From Candidatus Geocrenenecus dongiae (GTDB lineage: Archaea; Thermoproteota; Nitrososphaeria_A; Caldarchaeales; Wolframiiraptoraceae): a stretch of DNA of 64,000 nt. The stretch is taken from positions 1-64,000 of the forward strand of contig JALNLN010000007.1 in the NCBI GenBank assembly GCA_023267855.1, written 5' to 3'. The position numbers were made by a program, and so were the translations under genes. This document shows positions 1-9,964 of this stretch, in pieces; positions within the stretch are counted from its first letter, which is position 1, and each line of letters opens with the position of its first letter. The notes below the pieces were generated by a model. It saw only the letters and a list, made by a program, of their open reading frames with translations, had not been told where the DNA came from and made no database searches.

Positions 1-2
1 AC

Positions 3-251
3 ACGGTATTAGAGAAGCTGTCTGGAGAGTTGAGTAGCATCAACATACCTATCTATGCATACGTTATGGTTGAAACCCAGAAGAATAGAGGAACTATAAA
101 TAGAATTGGGTGGAAACCTACGACCACGATAGAAAATATAGGAAACACTATAGAGAGACTGGAAAAAATTGCGGAAGGAGTCGTAATTGCATGTGCAGGT
201 GATGATGAAGGAGGAGTAGAAGTTTTAAGAAGACTAAAGAAACATACATAA
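3..251 (+). CDS. Hypothetical protein, 5'-truncated by window edge
   Basis: Open frame continues to the window start without a stop; ends ...GDDEGGVEVLRRLKKHT*. Confidence 0.55.
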   Translation, partial: TVLEKLSGELSSINIPIYAYVMVETQKNRGTINRIGWKPTTTIENIGNTIERLEKIAEGVVIACAGDDEGGVEVLRRLKKHT

Positions 252-703
252 GATTATCAAAGAGATGACTACACGTTGAATTTGCTATAAAAGGAAAAGA
301 ATTTACAAGATTCTCTAAATCTCTAACATAATCTTAATGGAATCTCCTAAACATAATCTAAATCTATACAAAGCTTATCTGTTTTCTCAACTACTCTTTC
401 TTAGGGATCTTCTCATTATGAATCCCTAAATCAGGGATTTTACAAGCATTAGAACTCTGAATGTTTGAATAAAAACAACCAGAACTAAGAAGAAGAGAAT
501 TAAAAGGCAATTTTCTTGATTGATGCTTTAGCGACGCTTGAGAAAAGAACAAACACTCAAGTAAAAATGTAGATAATTTCCATATGGAGAAGAGATATTC
601 AACTGGATTAAACTGTTGCAGGCTAACTCTACTTCCATCGTTCTCTATGGTCTTTTGACTCATGTGTTTTAGATTTAAGTCTAAGATAATCGCTATTTCC
701 AGT

Positions 704-1480
704 GTGGTTGAGGGGCCGACAGCTAAAGCATATGCCATTGAGATTTGCAAAAAGTTCTCAAACGAAAGAATTAAAGGGATTTTTGTGAGGTCTAGGAAGG
801 TTTTCGCTCCTGTTGAAGAGATCGTTGGAAGAAAGTTCGTTAAATCAGATTCAATCGGCAAAAATATCTTATTCTTCTTTGACTGCCACATAGTCATCAG
901 AGTTCATTTAATGATGTATGGCGTAATACATGTCTACAAGGCAGACGAACCTCTTCTCAAACCTATGGATAGGGTTAGATTGATGCTTATCGGGGATAGC
1001 AGGAAAATTGTCATCTATAATGCACCGATAGTGGAGATCGGGCTACGGGATCAAGTATTGGGGCGGCTGAAGACAGAGCTTGGTCCAGATCCACTAAGCG
1101 ATGAATGGGATGAGGAGCGCGTATACGAGAACATCACAAAGTTTCGGGAGGAGAAGATCGGGATCGTGCTACTTAATCAGTCAGTTATAGCAGGGATAGG
1201 GAATATTCTGAGAAATGAAATCCTTTTCAGAGTAGGCGTCAATCCTGAGAGAAAAGTAGGGGACTTATCTCCAGAAGAGATACATAAGATAATTTATTAT
1301 GCGAAAGAGTTAAGTAGGCAATATCTAGAACTCAAAATTCAAGGGAAGAGGATAAAGGACATATTACGGGTCTATAATAGGTTCAGCAGCATTTGCGAGA
1401 TCTGTGGGCATCCTATTAAATTCTATAGACAGAAACCTATAAACAGGAAAACATTCGTCTGCGAAAATTGTCAAAGATAA
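704..1480 (+). CDS. Fpg/Nei-family DNA glycosylase (start probably GTG at 704; ORF track start 662)
   Basis: VEGPTAKAYA N-terminus, GKNILFFF, NQSVIAGIGNILRNEILF helix-two-turn-helix, C-terminal zinc finger CEICGHPI...RKTFVCENCQR. Confidence 0.88.
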   Translation: MVEGPTAKAYAIEICKKFSNERIKGIFVRSRKVFAPVEEIVGRKFVKSDSIGKNILFFFDCHIVIRVHLMMYGVIHVYKADEPLLKPMDRVRLMLIGDSRKIVIYNAPIVEIGLRDQVLGRLKTELGPDPLSDEWDEERVYENITKFREEKIGIVLLNQSVIAGIGNILRNEILFRVGVNPERKVGDLSPEEIHKIIYYAKELSRQYLELKIQGKRIKDILRVYNRFSSICEICGHPIKFYRQKPINRKTFVCENCQR

Positions 1481-1513
1481 GTCACGGGAAAATCAGAGAC
1501 TTCAATCATATGT

Positions 1514-2461
1514 CTATTCATTCACATGCATCTGATCTAGCTCCTCAGGGTATGGGTCTATGAATCTCTGCTCTGCTAGATACTCGTTTCCTAGTCTGTA
1601 TATAAATCCCCTGAAGTATGCTATGAGTGTCTTTAGGAGAACTTTCTGCGTCCTATATCCTTCTATAAGGGCTAAGATGTATTTTCTCTCCTTTTCAACT
1701 AAATCTTCTTTGATGTGGCTATAGAGATGCACGAAGACGTTTGCGTATGATCCTCTTCCCGGATTTCTAGAAAGAGCCTCTAGAAAAGTTCTACTATATT
1801 CTCTCTTTAACTCCCACGTTTCTCTTAGATCTCTTTCAGCTATAAGTCTGCCAAGCTTCTTGAGAAGATGCGGACTGTGTAACATTAGTATGTACTTGTT
1901 CCTACGATGAAACGCTACGAGCTCCTTCGACCCGGCCCCTAAAAGGGTTTCTCTAAGATCGGCTATAGAAAAGATCTTCGTAAAGAAGTTTCTTCTCATC
2001 TCATATTTAAGTAGACGTTTCTCGCTTTCAATTGGTAAAAGTGGGAAGAATTCCCTCATAAGCTTCGTAAAAACACCGTCAGACCTGCCGATCACGGCCC
2101 GATCCTTTCCATATATCTTCGCATCGCCGACACCGCAAGATGGACTCTTAGACTTCATAAGGAAGCCGTCAATATCATTGAGGTAGCTTATGAATGAGTG
2201 AGCAAACTCCTTCATACGGTGTGAAAAATTCTCCCCGGTCTTCGTATCCAATAGGTAGATCTCATTCATATTTCTTGTAAGCACTAGTGGGTTCCTAGGG
2301 ATTCCCAGCCCTATTCTAACCTCGGGGCACACTGGTATAAAATCAGTAAATTTTTTCATGGTTTCAACAGTCTCATCGTAAATTATGTTACCATCATATC
2401 TGGTGGGTCTGAAGCCAAGACACTCGCTTACAACCACTCTAGGTCTGGGGTATCTCACCAT
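1514..2461 (-). CDS. DUF523-DUF1722 (YbgA-like) protein
   Basis: RPRVVVSECLGFRPTRYDG (DUF523), KSPSCGVGDAK, C-terminal DUF1722-like region; beside a photolyase as in E. coli ybgA-phr. Confidence 0.82.
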   Translation of the reverse strand: MVRYPRPRVVVSECLGFRPTRYDGNIIYDETVETMKKFTDFIPVCPEVRIGLGIPRNPLVLTRNMNEIYLLDTKTGENFSHRMKEFAHSFISYLNDIDGFLMKSKSPSCGVGDAKIYGKDRAVIGRSDGVFTKLMREFFPLLPIESEKRLLKYEMRRNFFTKIFSIADLRETLLGAGSKELVAFHRRNKYILMLHSPHLLKKLGRLIAERDLRETWELKREYSRTFLEALSRNPGRGSYANVFVHLYSHIKEDLVEKERKYILALIEGYRTQKVLLKTLIAYFRGFIYRLGNEYLAEQRFIDPYPEELDQMHVNE

Positions 2462-2539
2462 TTCTAATCCATCTTTAATGAATTCAAACGCTTAACTTTT
2501 AAGATTGCTCTTTAAACATAGAGAACATAGTGTGTTGAG

Positions 2540-3466
2540 TTGAAAGTGGGGCTCGGATTCTTCTGCTCGACGAGCGATAACAGTCTATCCACGAATCATA
2601 GGATAAAGCTCCGTAGCCTGAGAGAGGATAAGTTGCTGGAGGTTTTCAAGAAGAACTTGGATGATCTTATGAAGCTCTTAGACCTATCTAGGAGAATGGG
2701 TTTGACGATATTTAGACTGGGCTCCAATTTCATTCCATTTGCATCTCATCCACGCTTCAATCGAGAATGGTTTAAGAAGATCGAGAGAATCTTGAGAGAA
2801 GCTGCAGATAGGGTGAGAGGCTACGGCATCAGGATAACTATGCATCCGGGGCAATACGTGGTGCTCAATAGTCCAAACGAAAACGTCGTAATGAGATCTT
2901 TAGCGGAGTTGAGGTATCATTTCTGGGTGCTAGACACTCTAGGTCTGGGAGATGAGAGCCTCGTGGTAGTGCATGTCGGTGGAGTTTACGATGATAAAAT
3001 GAGAGCCCTCAAAAGATTTGAGGAAACGGTAGAGAACAATGAGTGGCTTACAAGAAGGCTTGCACTGGAAAATGATGAGAGACATTACACGATGTCCGAG
3101 GTGATAGAGATATCCGAGTCGCTCGGCCTCCCAGCGGTCCTCGATTATTACCATCACACACTAAACCCGTCAAAATTCAGCATAGATAGATTGATCTCCA
3201 CTTGGAGGAACATAGTCCCAGAGACTCATCTGTCATCAGCACCGCAACGAGCTCACCGATTTGGCGAGCACGGAGATTACGTAGACATAAAAGACTTCAA
3301 AAACCTGATTTCCTTATTTCTCGGCGAGCGAGCGATAGACATAATCGTTGAGGCAAAGAAAAAGGAGAAAGCTATTTCAAGACTGCTTGAAGAGCTTAAA
3401 AAAGATGAGATAATGCACTTGATAACCTTGGGGAGGTTGGGTGATGAGGGTTCTATACTGGTTTAG
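2540..3466 (+). CDS. uvsE: UV damage endonuclease UvsE/UVDE
   Basis: TIM-barrel motifs: FRLGSNFIPFASHP, TMHPGQYVVLNSPN, VVHVGGVYDDK, LALENDERHYT, DYYHHTLNP. Confidence 0.92.
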   Translation: MKVGLGFFCSTSDNSLSTNHRIKLRSLREDKLLEVFKKNLDDLMKLLDLSRRMGLTIFRLGSNFIPFASHPRFNREWFKKIERILREAADRVRGYGIRITMHPGQYVVLNSPNENVVMRSLAELRYHFWVLDTLGLGDESLVVVHVGGVYDDKMRALKRFEETVENNEWLTRRLALENDERHYTMSEVIEISESLGLPAVLDYYHHTLNPSKFSIDRLISTWRNIVPETHLSSAPQRAHRFGEHGDYVDIKDFKNLISLFLGERAIDIIVEAKKKEKAISRLLEELKKDEIMHLITLGRLGDEGSILV

Positions 3467-4769
3467 ACGCGATCTCAGGATAAGAGATAACAAAGCGCTA
3501 ATCAAGGCGGTATCTAAGGCCGATAAAGTAGTAGCTGTCTTTGTAATAGATCCTGAAGCCCTGAGAGATCGAAAGATAAACTTCGACGACCCGCGCTTCA
3601 TATTCCTTCTAGACGCCCTGAAAAACTTAAGTTCCAAAATAAGGTTGCATGTACTCTACGATAGGACACGTGAAGCATTTGAACACTTATTGGGGAGATA
3701 TAAGTTTGATGCAATCTACACTGCATCACCTCTGTCCTGGCATGAAGACACATTAATTCAGGAGGTTAAGGATATCTGTGGAAGAAGCGGCGTAAGACTC
3801 ATCGAGGTGGTTGACAATCTACTGGCCGACCCCTCTTCCGTAGGCTCTCCCATAAATTTCACAATGTTTTATAGAAGATGGAGAAAACTCGTCAACGCTA
3901 AAACTGTTGGAGAAATTCCATCCGATAACATCGTCGAGATAGATGAAACGGATCTTAATGAGCTGTGTAGGAAAAATGGTTGGAGAATCCCTGAGAAGCG
4001 AATGTGGAGAGCCGACTGGTACCATCATAGACTTCAATCATTCAACTACAGAAAATACGCCGTAAGCAAGGATTACCCTTACCTGGATGGGACCTCAAAG
4101 CTGTCCCCATACATAAGCCTCGGCATAGTCTCTGTGAGGGAGGTATTCAACCAGGCAGTGAAACTCTCTGAAGAGTTTGTGAGGCAGTTGGCTTGGAGAG
4201 AGTTTTACTACTATCTAAAATATAGATACCCTCATATGAAAAATTTGGAGCTTAATCCTCATAGAAGGGGAATCGCATGGGAGAATGACAAGTATCTAAT
4301 TAGCGTCTTTAAAGAGGGAAAGACTGGTTATCCAATCGTGGATGCTGGTATTAGGCAGCTGAAGACTGAAAAGTGGATGCATAACAGGGTAAGGTTAATA
4401 GTAGCCAACTTTTTGGTTAAAGATCTCCTCGTAGATTGGAGAATTGGAGAAGAATTCTTCAAAGAACATCTCATAGATTACGACGAGGTTCTTAACATTG
4501 GCAACTGGCAGTGGTCCGCCTCGGTGGGCATAGACCCTATACCGATCAGAATATTCAACCCAACAACACAGGCAGAAAAATATGACCCATCATGTCACTA
4601 CATAAAGAGATATATCCCCGAGTTAAGAGACTATGAGTGCGAGAAGATCCTCAACCCTATAAAATACAAGATAAGTAATTATTATGAGCCCATAGTAGAC
4701 CACTATGAGCGAATAAGAAAGTTTAAAGATATAGTGAGTCGCGCTAGGGAAAACAGCACTTATCACTAA
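3441..4769 (+). CDS. phr: Deoxyribodipyrimidine photolyase (class I/cryptochrome family)
   Basis: VLYWFRRDLRIRDNKAL N-terminus; QLAWREFYYYL, GYPIVDAGIRQLKTEKWMHNRVRLIVANFLVKDLLVDWRIGEEFF, NIGNWQW. Confidence 0.95.
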   Translation: MMRVLYWFRRDLRIRDNKALIKAVSKADKVVAVFVIDPEALRDRKINFDDPRFIFLLDALKNLSSKIRLHVLYDRTREAFEHLLGRYKFDAIYTASPLSWHEDTLIQEVKDICGRSGVRLIEVVDNLLADPSSVGSPINFTMFYRRWRKLVNAKTVGEIPSDNIVEIDETDLNELCRKNGWRIPEKRMWRADWYHHRLQSFNYRKYAVSKDYPYLDGTSKLSPYISLGIVSVREVFNQAVKLSEEFVRQLAWREFYYYLKYRYPHMKNLELNPHRRGIAWENDKYLISVFKEGKTGYPIVDAGIRQLKTEKWMHNRVRLIVANFLVKDLLVDWRIGEEFFKEHLIDYDEVLNIGNWQWSASVGIDPIPIRIFNPTTQAEKYDPSCHYIKRYIPELRDYECEKILNPIKYKISNYYEPIVDHYERIRKFKDIVSRARENSTYH

Positions 4770-4894
4770 TACCGCGAGCAAGCTCTGCATCTTCACTCAG
4801 CATTCTAGGCCTTCTCTGTTATTGTAAGCTTTAATGTCTGGGGTTTTAAGAAGAGGATTGAAGGAGATTTTTTAGTTTTTAGCTTGGGTAGTGG

Positions 4895-5614
4895 TTAGGA
4901 TTTTTCTTCAAGTAGGTTCTTCATGGTTAAAGCATTTTCAAGCATTCCATGATCATTATTAAAGTATATGTACTTCTTTTCTGCATCTATTCTTCTAATT
5001 TTTTCTGCGAGATCAATTAATTCTTCATAACTATACTCGTATGCATACCATTCAGTTCTGCCATGTAGTCTAAGATAAACTATGTTGTTAGATGAAATTA
5101 TATCATTTGGTAGTTCTGGTGCATCTATAGAACAGAATACAGCTCCAGCTTCTTCTACATATCTCCTATTCTTCCACCAACCTGGATCTCTAAACTCCAT
5201 CACAATACTACCTATACTCTCAGCTTCTCTAAGAAAAGATTTAATTCTAAAGATGTTCTCATGGGTAGGTTTAAAATATTCTGGAAATTGGAAGAGCCAG
5301 AAAACTATCTTCTTCTCAAGAGGTTTAAATAATTCTCTAAACTTTATCCACAGATCTATAGATCTCGGTCCAAGCCTAGACATATGTGTAATACTTCTAT
5401 GGACTTTTATACTAAAATCGAATTCTCTTGGAGAATGTGTAGTCCATGCTTTCACCCAGCTTCTTCTTGGAAAAGAATAGAATGAAGCATTAATTTCAAC
5501 AGTTTTAAAGCCTTTCGATACATACCACTTAAAAGGATTCTTCTTATCTGGATTCCAGAAATAACTATACCCAGACGTACCAACCTTAACGATAACCATA
5601 ACTTCTCTAGACAA
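4895..5614 (-). CDS. DUF72 (YecE-like) protein
   Basis: VGTSGYSYFWNP, FKTVEINASFYSFP, YLRLHGR, YIYFNNDHG. Confidence 0.9.
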   Translation of the reverse strand: MSREVMVIVKVGTSGYSYFWNPDKKNPFKWYVSKGFKTVEINASFYSFPRRSWVKAWTTHSPREFDFSIKVHRSITHMSRLGPRSIDLWIKFRELFKPLEKKIVFWLFQFPEYFKPTHENIFRIKSFLREAESIGSIVMEFRDPGWWKNRRYVEEAGAVFCSIDAPELPNDIISSNNIVYLRLHGRTEWYAYEYSYEELIDLAEKIRRIDAEKKYIYFNNDHGMLENALTMKNLLEEKS

Positions 5615-5654
5615 CTATGCGTCCTGCCAGTTATAATTATTCTCCTAGATTATT

Positions 5655-6119
5655 TTACTCATACATTGGAAGTCTACGGGTAGCAGCACTCACATAGATC
5701 TCTATCAACTCTATCTTCTTCAGTAGAGCTTTCGCTAAATCAGATATCGTTACTATTCCAACCAATGTCTTATCTTTTATTACTGCAAGCCTCCTAACCT
5801 TATTCTCAAACATAGCTCTTAAAGCATCTTCTACAGATGCATCTGGATCTATAGCAATCAATGGTTTAGACATTATCTCCGAGACTTTTACTTTATCTGG
5901 ATCAAGCTTGTTCGCAACAACCCTCCTAACTATATCTCTTTCAGTAACTATCCCTAAAACTTTCCCATCAGACTCAACGAATATTGCTCCAACACCCCTC
6001 TCAGCCATCTTTACAGCAGCCTCTCTTATAGTAGCATTCTCACTTATAGTTAAAGGATTAGTGGACATAAACATCTTAACTGTAAGTATACCGTTCTCTC
6101 CTTCTACCTCAAGACCCAT
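5655..6119 (-). CDS. CBS-pair domain protein
   Basis: Two CBS motifs: KVLGIVTERDIVRRV and TLVGIVTISDLAKAL. Confidence 0.9.
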   Translation of the reverse strand: MGLEVEGENGILTVKMFMSTNPLTISENATIREAAVKMAERGVGAIFVESDGKVLGIVTERDIVRRVVANKLDPDKVKVSEIMSKPLIAIDPDASVEDALRAMFENKVRRLAVIKDKTLVGIVTISDLAKALLKKIELIEIYVSAATRRLPMYE

Positions 6120-6253
6120 AAATCAAGAAGAATCTCTTGGAGGTTAAAAAATTTAACTCTTTTCAAAAAGAACATCACATGTAATTGTTGAAAAATGTGT
6201 TTATTCAGAATCTTTTTATCTTGGTAGTTCAATTGATATTTGTGGTTTATAGT

Positions 6254-7057
6254 ATGTTAGCGCAGATAGGTGTTGGAACTCTTTTTCTCGCATTCTTCAT
6301 AACACTTTTCATAATAATTATATTAGCATCATCGATAAAGATAGTTACAGAGTACGAGAGAGTTGTGATATTTAGAGTTGGGAGGCTTAAAGGTGCTAAG
6401 GGTCCAGGACTAGTAATAATACTACCGATAATAGATAGAAAGAAAGTAATAGATCTTAGACTTCTAACTCTAGATGTACCTAAACAGAGGATAATAACTA
6501 AAGATAACGTAACTGTAGATGTAGATGCAGTAGTCTACTTCAGAGTTAGCGATCCAGTTGCAGCAGCCGTAAAAGTAAGAGATTATGTTATGGCCTCCAG
6601 TCTACTGGCTCAAACAACTCTAAGAGATGTTATAGGTCAAGTTGAATTAGATGAATTACTCAGTAAAAGAGAAGAATTAAGTAAAAGGATACAATCTATA
6701 CTAGATGAAGCTACAGAAGCCTGGGGCGTGAAAGTAACAGCTGTCGCTATTAGAGATGTCGTAATTCCAGAATCTATGCAGAGGGCTATGGCTAAGCAAG
6801 CTGAAGCAGAAAGAGAGAGGAGGAGTAGAGTAATAATGGCTGAAGGAGAGCTGGAGGCAGCGAAGAAGATGGCTGAAGCTGCAAGCTACTATGCTGAGAG
6901 ACCTATAGCCTTAAGATTGAGAGAACTACAAACATGGAGTGAGATAGCTCGAGAAAAGAACATGATAGTTGTAACGGAAAGCGCATTCTCCCAGCAATTC
7001 GGAGCACTGCTCGGATTAATTAAGAGTAGTCAGAGAGAAAGTAGTCAGAAAGAATGA
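6254..7057 (+). CDS. Stomatin/slipin (SPFH) membrane protein; likely ATG at 6254 (ORF track 6185)
   Basis: N-terminal TM, ERVVIFRVGRLKGAKGPGLVIILPIID, RDVIGQVELDELLSKRE; 3' end overlaps nfeD. Confidence 0.93.
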   Translation: MLAQIGVGTLFLAFFITLFIIIILASSIKIVTEYERVVIFRVGRLKGAKGPGLVIILPIIDRKKVIDLRLLTLDVPKQRIITKDNVTVDVDAVVYFRVSDPVAAAVKVRDYVMASSLLAQTTLRDVIGQVELDELLSKREELSKRIQSILDEATEAWGVKVTAVAIRDVVIPESMQRAMAKQAEAERERRSRVIMAEGELEAAKKMAEAASYYAERPIALRLRELQTWSEIAREKNMIVVTESAFSQQFGALLGLIKSSQRESSQKE

Positions 7058-8352
7058 AGAATATGGTCATAGTACTCATAACTATAGCTTTAATCTCTAC
7101 ACTCCTACAGTTCAGTATTGTCGATGGAGAACAAGTTAAAGTAGCTTGGATTAAGATTACAGGCTACATATCTCCCGCAACATTAGAATATGTCAGATCA
7201 GCTTTTTCAGAAAATGTTGAAGAATACGATGTCTTCTTAATCACGTTAGATACTCTCGGTGGAGATGCTTCATCAACGCTTGAGATCATAAAGATAATAC
7301 AGCTTTCTGAGAAACCAGTCCTATGCTTAGTGTATCCAGAGGGCGCAGATGCGATGTCCGCTGGAACATTCATACTCATGGCATGCCACTTATCAGGAAT
7401 GGCCCCCAACACATTGATAGGTGCATGTCAGCCGGTAGTAGGCGGCGCACCATCAAATGATACAAAACTAATCAACTTCCTAGTAGAGAAGATGATATCA
7501 CTCGCACGTACACAAGGTAGGAATGAGACAGCTGCAAGAGACTTTGTTACAAAAAACCTTGTCTTAAATCATGAAGAAGCTCTAAGATATAAAGTAGTAG
7601 AAGTAGTAGCGAGAGATCCTAGAGAATTCCTAGAGAAGGTAGATGGTATGAATGTGAAAGTTTCTGGAAGAGATTTAATTCTAAATACACGTGGAAGTAT
7701 CTTGATAGAGTATGGTAAACCTGTAAAAGTGTTACTGATGGAAGTCTTGTCAGATCCACTGATTTCTTCTATACTACTTGCAGTAGGTATAATGACTCTT
7801 CTACTAGGCTTAACATCACCTGGATTCGGCGCAGAGATTGCTGGAGGAATAATGATACTACTCGGATTAATAGGACAAGGGTTCAATGTAAATCTCGTAG
7901 GATTACTTCTAGTAGTTATCGGAGCAGGACTACTTGTCTACGAAATCTTCACTCAAAGTTTTGGAGCTATGGCTATCGGAGGAATAATATCTCTAAGCAT
8001 AGGAATAATACTCATAGCAGGTTCTCCTCCCAGACCGATCTACGTTTCCCAAGCATGGTTCAACGAAATAATAACAAACGTAACAATAGCTATGATAATC
8101 ATAGCAGCATTCTTCGGATTCCTAATATACAAAACAATAAAAGCCATAAGAATGAAACCATATCTAAAAGAGATTCCAGGAGAGTATGGAAAAGCTGTAG
8201 ATCATATAACCCCAAGCTCAGAGGGATACGTTATGATTGAAGGAGAACTTTGGAGAGCTACATCTAGAGAAGAGATAAAACCTGGGGATAAGATAAAAGT
8301 TGTTGGAAGATCTGGCAGAACATTAATAGTAGAAAAAATTGAACAAGAATAG
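7054..8352 (+). CDS. NfeD membrane-bound serine protease (ClpP-class)
   Basis: LDTLGGDASS, MSAGTFILMA with catalytic Ser, NDTKLINFLVEKM Lys region, multi-TM, C-terminal OB fold; coupled to stomatin. Confidence 0.93.
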   Translation: MKNMVIVLITIALISTLLQFSIVDGEQVKVAWIKITGYISPATLEYVRSAFSENVEEYDVFLITLDTLGGDASSTLEIIKIIQLSEKPVLCLVYPEGADAMSAGTFILMACHLSGMAPNTLIGACQPVVGGAPSNDTKLINFLVEKMISLARTQGRNETAARDFVTKNLVLNHEEALRYKVVEVVARDPREFLEKVDGMNVKVSGRDLILNTRGSILIEYGKPVKVLLMEVLSDPLISSILLAVGIMTLLLGLTSPGFGAEIAGGIMILLGLIGQGFNVNLVGLLLVVIGAGLLVYEIFTQSFGAMAIGGIISLSIGIILIAGSPPRPIYVSQAWFNEIITNVTIAMIIIAAFFGFLIYKTIKAIRMKPYLKEIPGEYGKAVDHITPSSEGYVMIEGELWRATSREEIKPGDKIKVVGRSGRTLIVEKIEQE

Positions 8353-9063
8353 ATGAAGATAATTGAAGATGAATCTCTTAGAGAGAAGGTAAATGTTTTT
8401 AGAGATAGAATTGATGCTGGAGAACGTTTAGCAGAGAAGCTTAAAGAATATGCTGGTAGAGAAGACGTAGTAATTCTAGCTATACCGTCGGGAGGGGTGC
8501 CAGTCGGTCTAACAATAGCCTCAAAACTAAACTGTAGATTCAACTTACTCCCGGTAAGAAAGCTACATTTACCCTGGGATCCAGAGGCAGGGTTTGGAGC
8601 AGTAAGCTGGGATGGAACATACATATTAAACGAGAAACTTGTGAAAACATTAAGATTTTCCAAAAAAGATGTTGAGGAGATCGTTAAACTAGAGTTGAAC
8701 GAGTTAAAGAGACGTTTAAAATACTGGGGGATATCTGACTATAAGCCATATGTTAAAGACATGATAGCAGTAATTGTAGACGACGGATTAGCATCTGGCT
8801 ATACAATGAAAGCAGGCATAGAATCTTTAAAGAAATATGGTCCCAAGGAAATAGTCGTATCTGTTCCAACAGCTTCAGTAGACTCTATAAAACTATTAGA
8901 AAACAGAGTAGACAAGATCGTCTGTTTAAACATAAGATCAAGCTTAATCTTCGCAGTTGCTGATGCGTACACAGAATGGAGAGATATTTCAGAGAGAGAA
9001 GTTAAGAAGTTACTAGAAGAATACAGAGAACATGTAAGAAGGACTTCGATTTCAACGGGATGA
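8353..9063 (+). CDS. Phosphoribosyltransferase-domain protein
   Basis: VVILAIPSGGVPVGLTIA, IVDDGLASGYTMKAGIESLKK (PRPP loop). Confidence 0.82.
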   Translation: MKIIEDESLREKVNVFRDRIDAGERLAEKLKEYAGREDVVILAIPSGGVPVGLTIASKLNCRFNLLPVRKLHLPWDPEAGFGAVSWDGTYILNEKLVKTLRFSKKDVEEIVKLELNELKRRLKYWGISDYKPYVKDMIAVIVDDGLASGYTMKAGIESLKKYGPKEIVVSVPTASVDSIKLLENRVDKIVCLNIRSSLIFAVADAYTEWRDISEREVKKLLEEYREHVRRTSISTG

Positions 9064-9124
9064 ATAGAAATCTAAGCTGGTAACTGGATAAGATTCTAAT
9101 ACTATTCTTCGAGTTAGTAGTATA

Positions 9125-9964
9125 GTGAATTTGCATATGGAGTTTAGGAGGCTTGGGAAAACCGATACATACATACCTATACTAGGATTTGGAACATGGG
9201 AGATAGGGGGAAGATTTGAGCCAGACTATTCCAAAGATAAAGAAGCAGTAGAGATAATTAGGTTAGCTATAAAGAAGGGGATGAAGCTGATAGATACAGC
9301 TGAAATATATGGTGGCGGTCATGCAGAAGAGATTGTAGGAGAAGCAGTAAAAGAATTTGATAGAAATGAAGTCTTCATAGCTACCAAAGTATGGTCGTCA
9401 AATCTTAGATACAATGACGTTCTGAAAGCGTTAGAAAGAAGTTTAAAGAGGCTTGGATTAGAATATGTTGACCTTTACCAAATACATTGGCCTAATCCTG
9501 GAATACCTCTACGAGAAACTATGAAAGCTATGGAGAAGCTAGTACTAGAAGGGAAGACTAGGTACATAGGTGTAAGCAATTTCAATATAAAAGATCTAGA
9601 AGATGCTATGTCGTATCTATCTCATGTAGACATAGTTTCAAATCAGGTCTTATACAATGTTATAGATAAAGCAATAGAAGACGAAATACTACCATTCTGC
9701 AAAAAGAATAATATTACGGTTATAGCTTATAGACCTCTAGCTAAAGGATTGATTGTCCGTGAGCCATATAAGAGTAAACTAGAAAGTATAGGAATGAATT
9801 ATGGAAGGACTGCTGTACAAGTAGCCTTGAATTGGGTTCTGAGACATGAAAATGTAGTAGCTTTAGTAAAGACTATGGATAAACAGCATCTAGAAGAAAT
9901 TCTCGGTTCGATAGGATGGAGTATGAGGAAAGAAGATTACGATAAAATTTCTAAAATGTTTTAA
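9125..9964 (+). CDS. Aldo/keto reductase
   Basis: FGTWEIGG, IDTAEIYGGGHAEEIVGEA, VDLYQIHWPN, RYIGVSNFN, ALNWVL. Confidence 0.93.
   Translation: MNLHMEFRRLGKTDTYIPILGFGTWEIGGRFEPDYSKDKEAVEIIRLAIKKGMKLIDTAEIYGGGHAEEIVGEAVKEFDRNEVFIATKVWSSNLRYNDVLKALERSLKRLGLEYVDLYQIHWPNPGIPLRETMKAMEKLVLEGKTRYIGVSNFNIKDLEDAMSYLSHVDIVSNQVLYNVIDKAIEDEILPFCKKNNITVIAYRPLAKGLIVREPYKSKLESIGMNYGRTAVQVALNWVLRHENVVALVKTMDKQHLEEILGSIGWSMRKEDYDKISKMF

Noticed and set aside
391-897. 168-aa minus-strand ORF overlapping the Nei start
   Set aside because: Largely antisense to the Nei N-terminus, no recognisable motifs, low-complexity Ser/Leu-rich translation.
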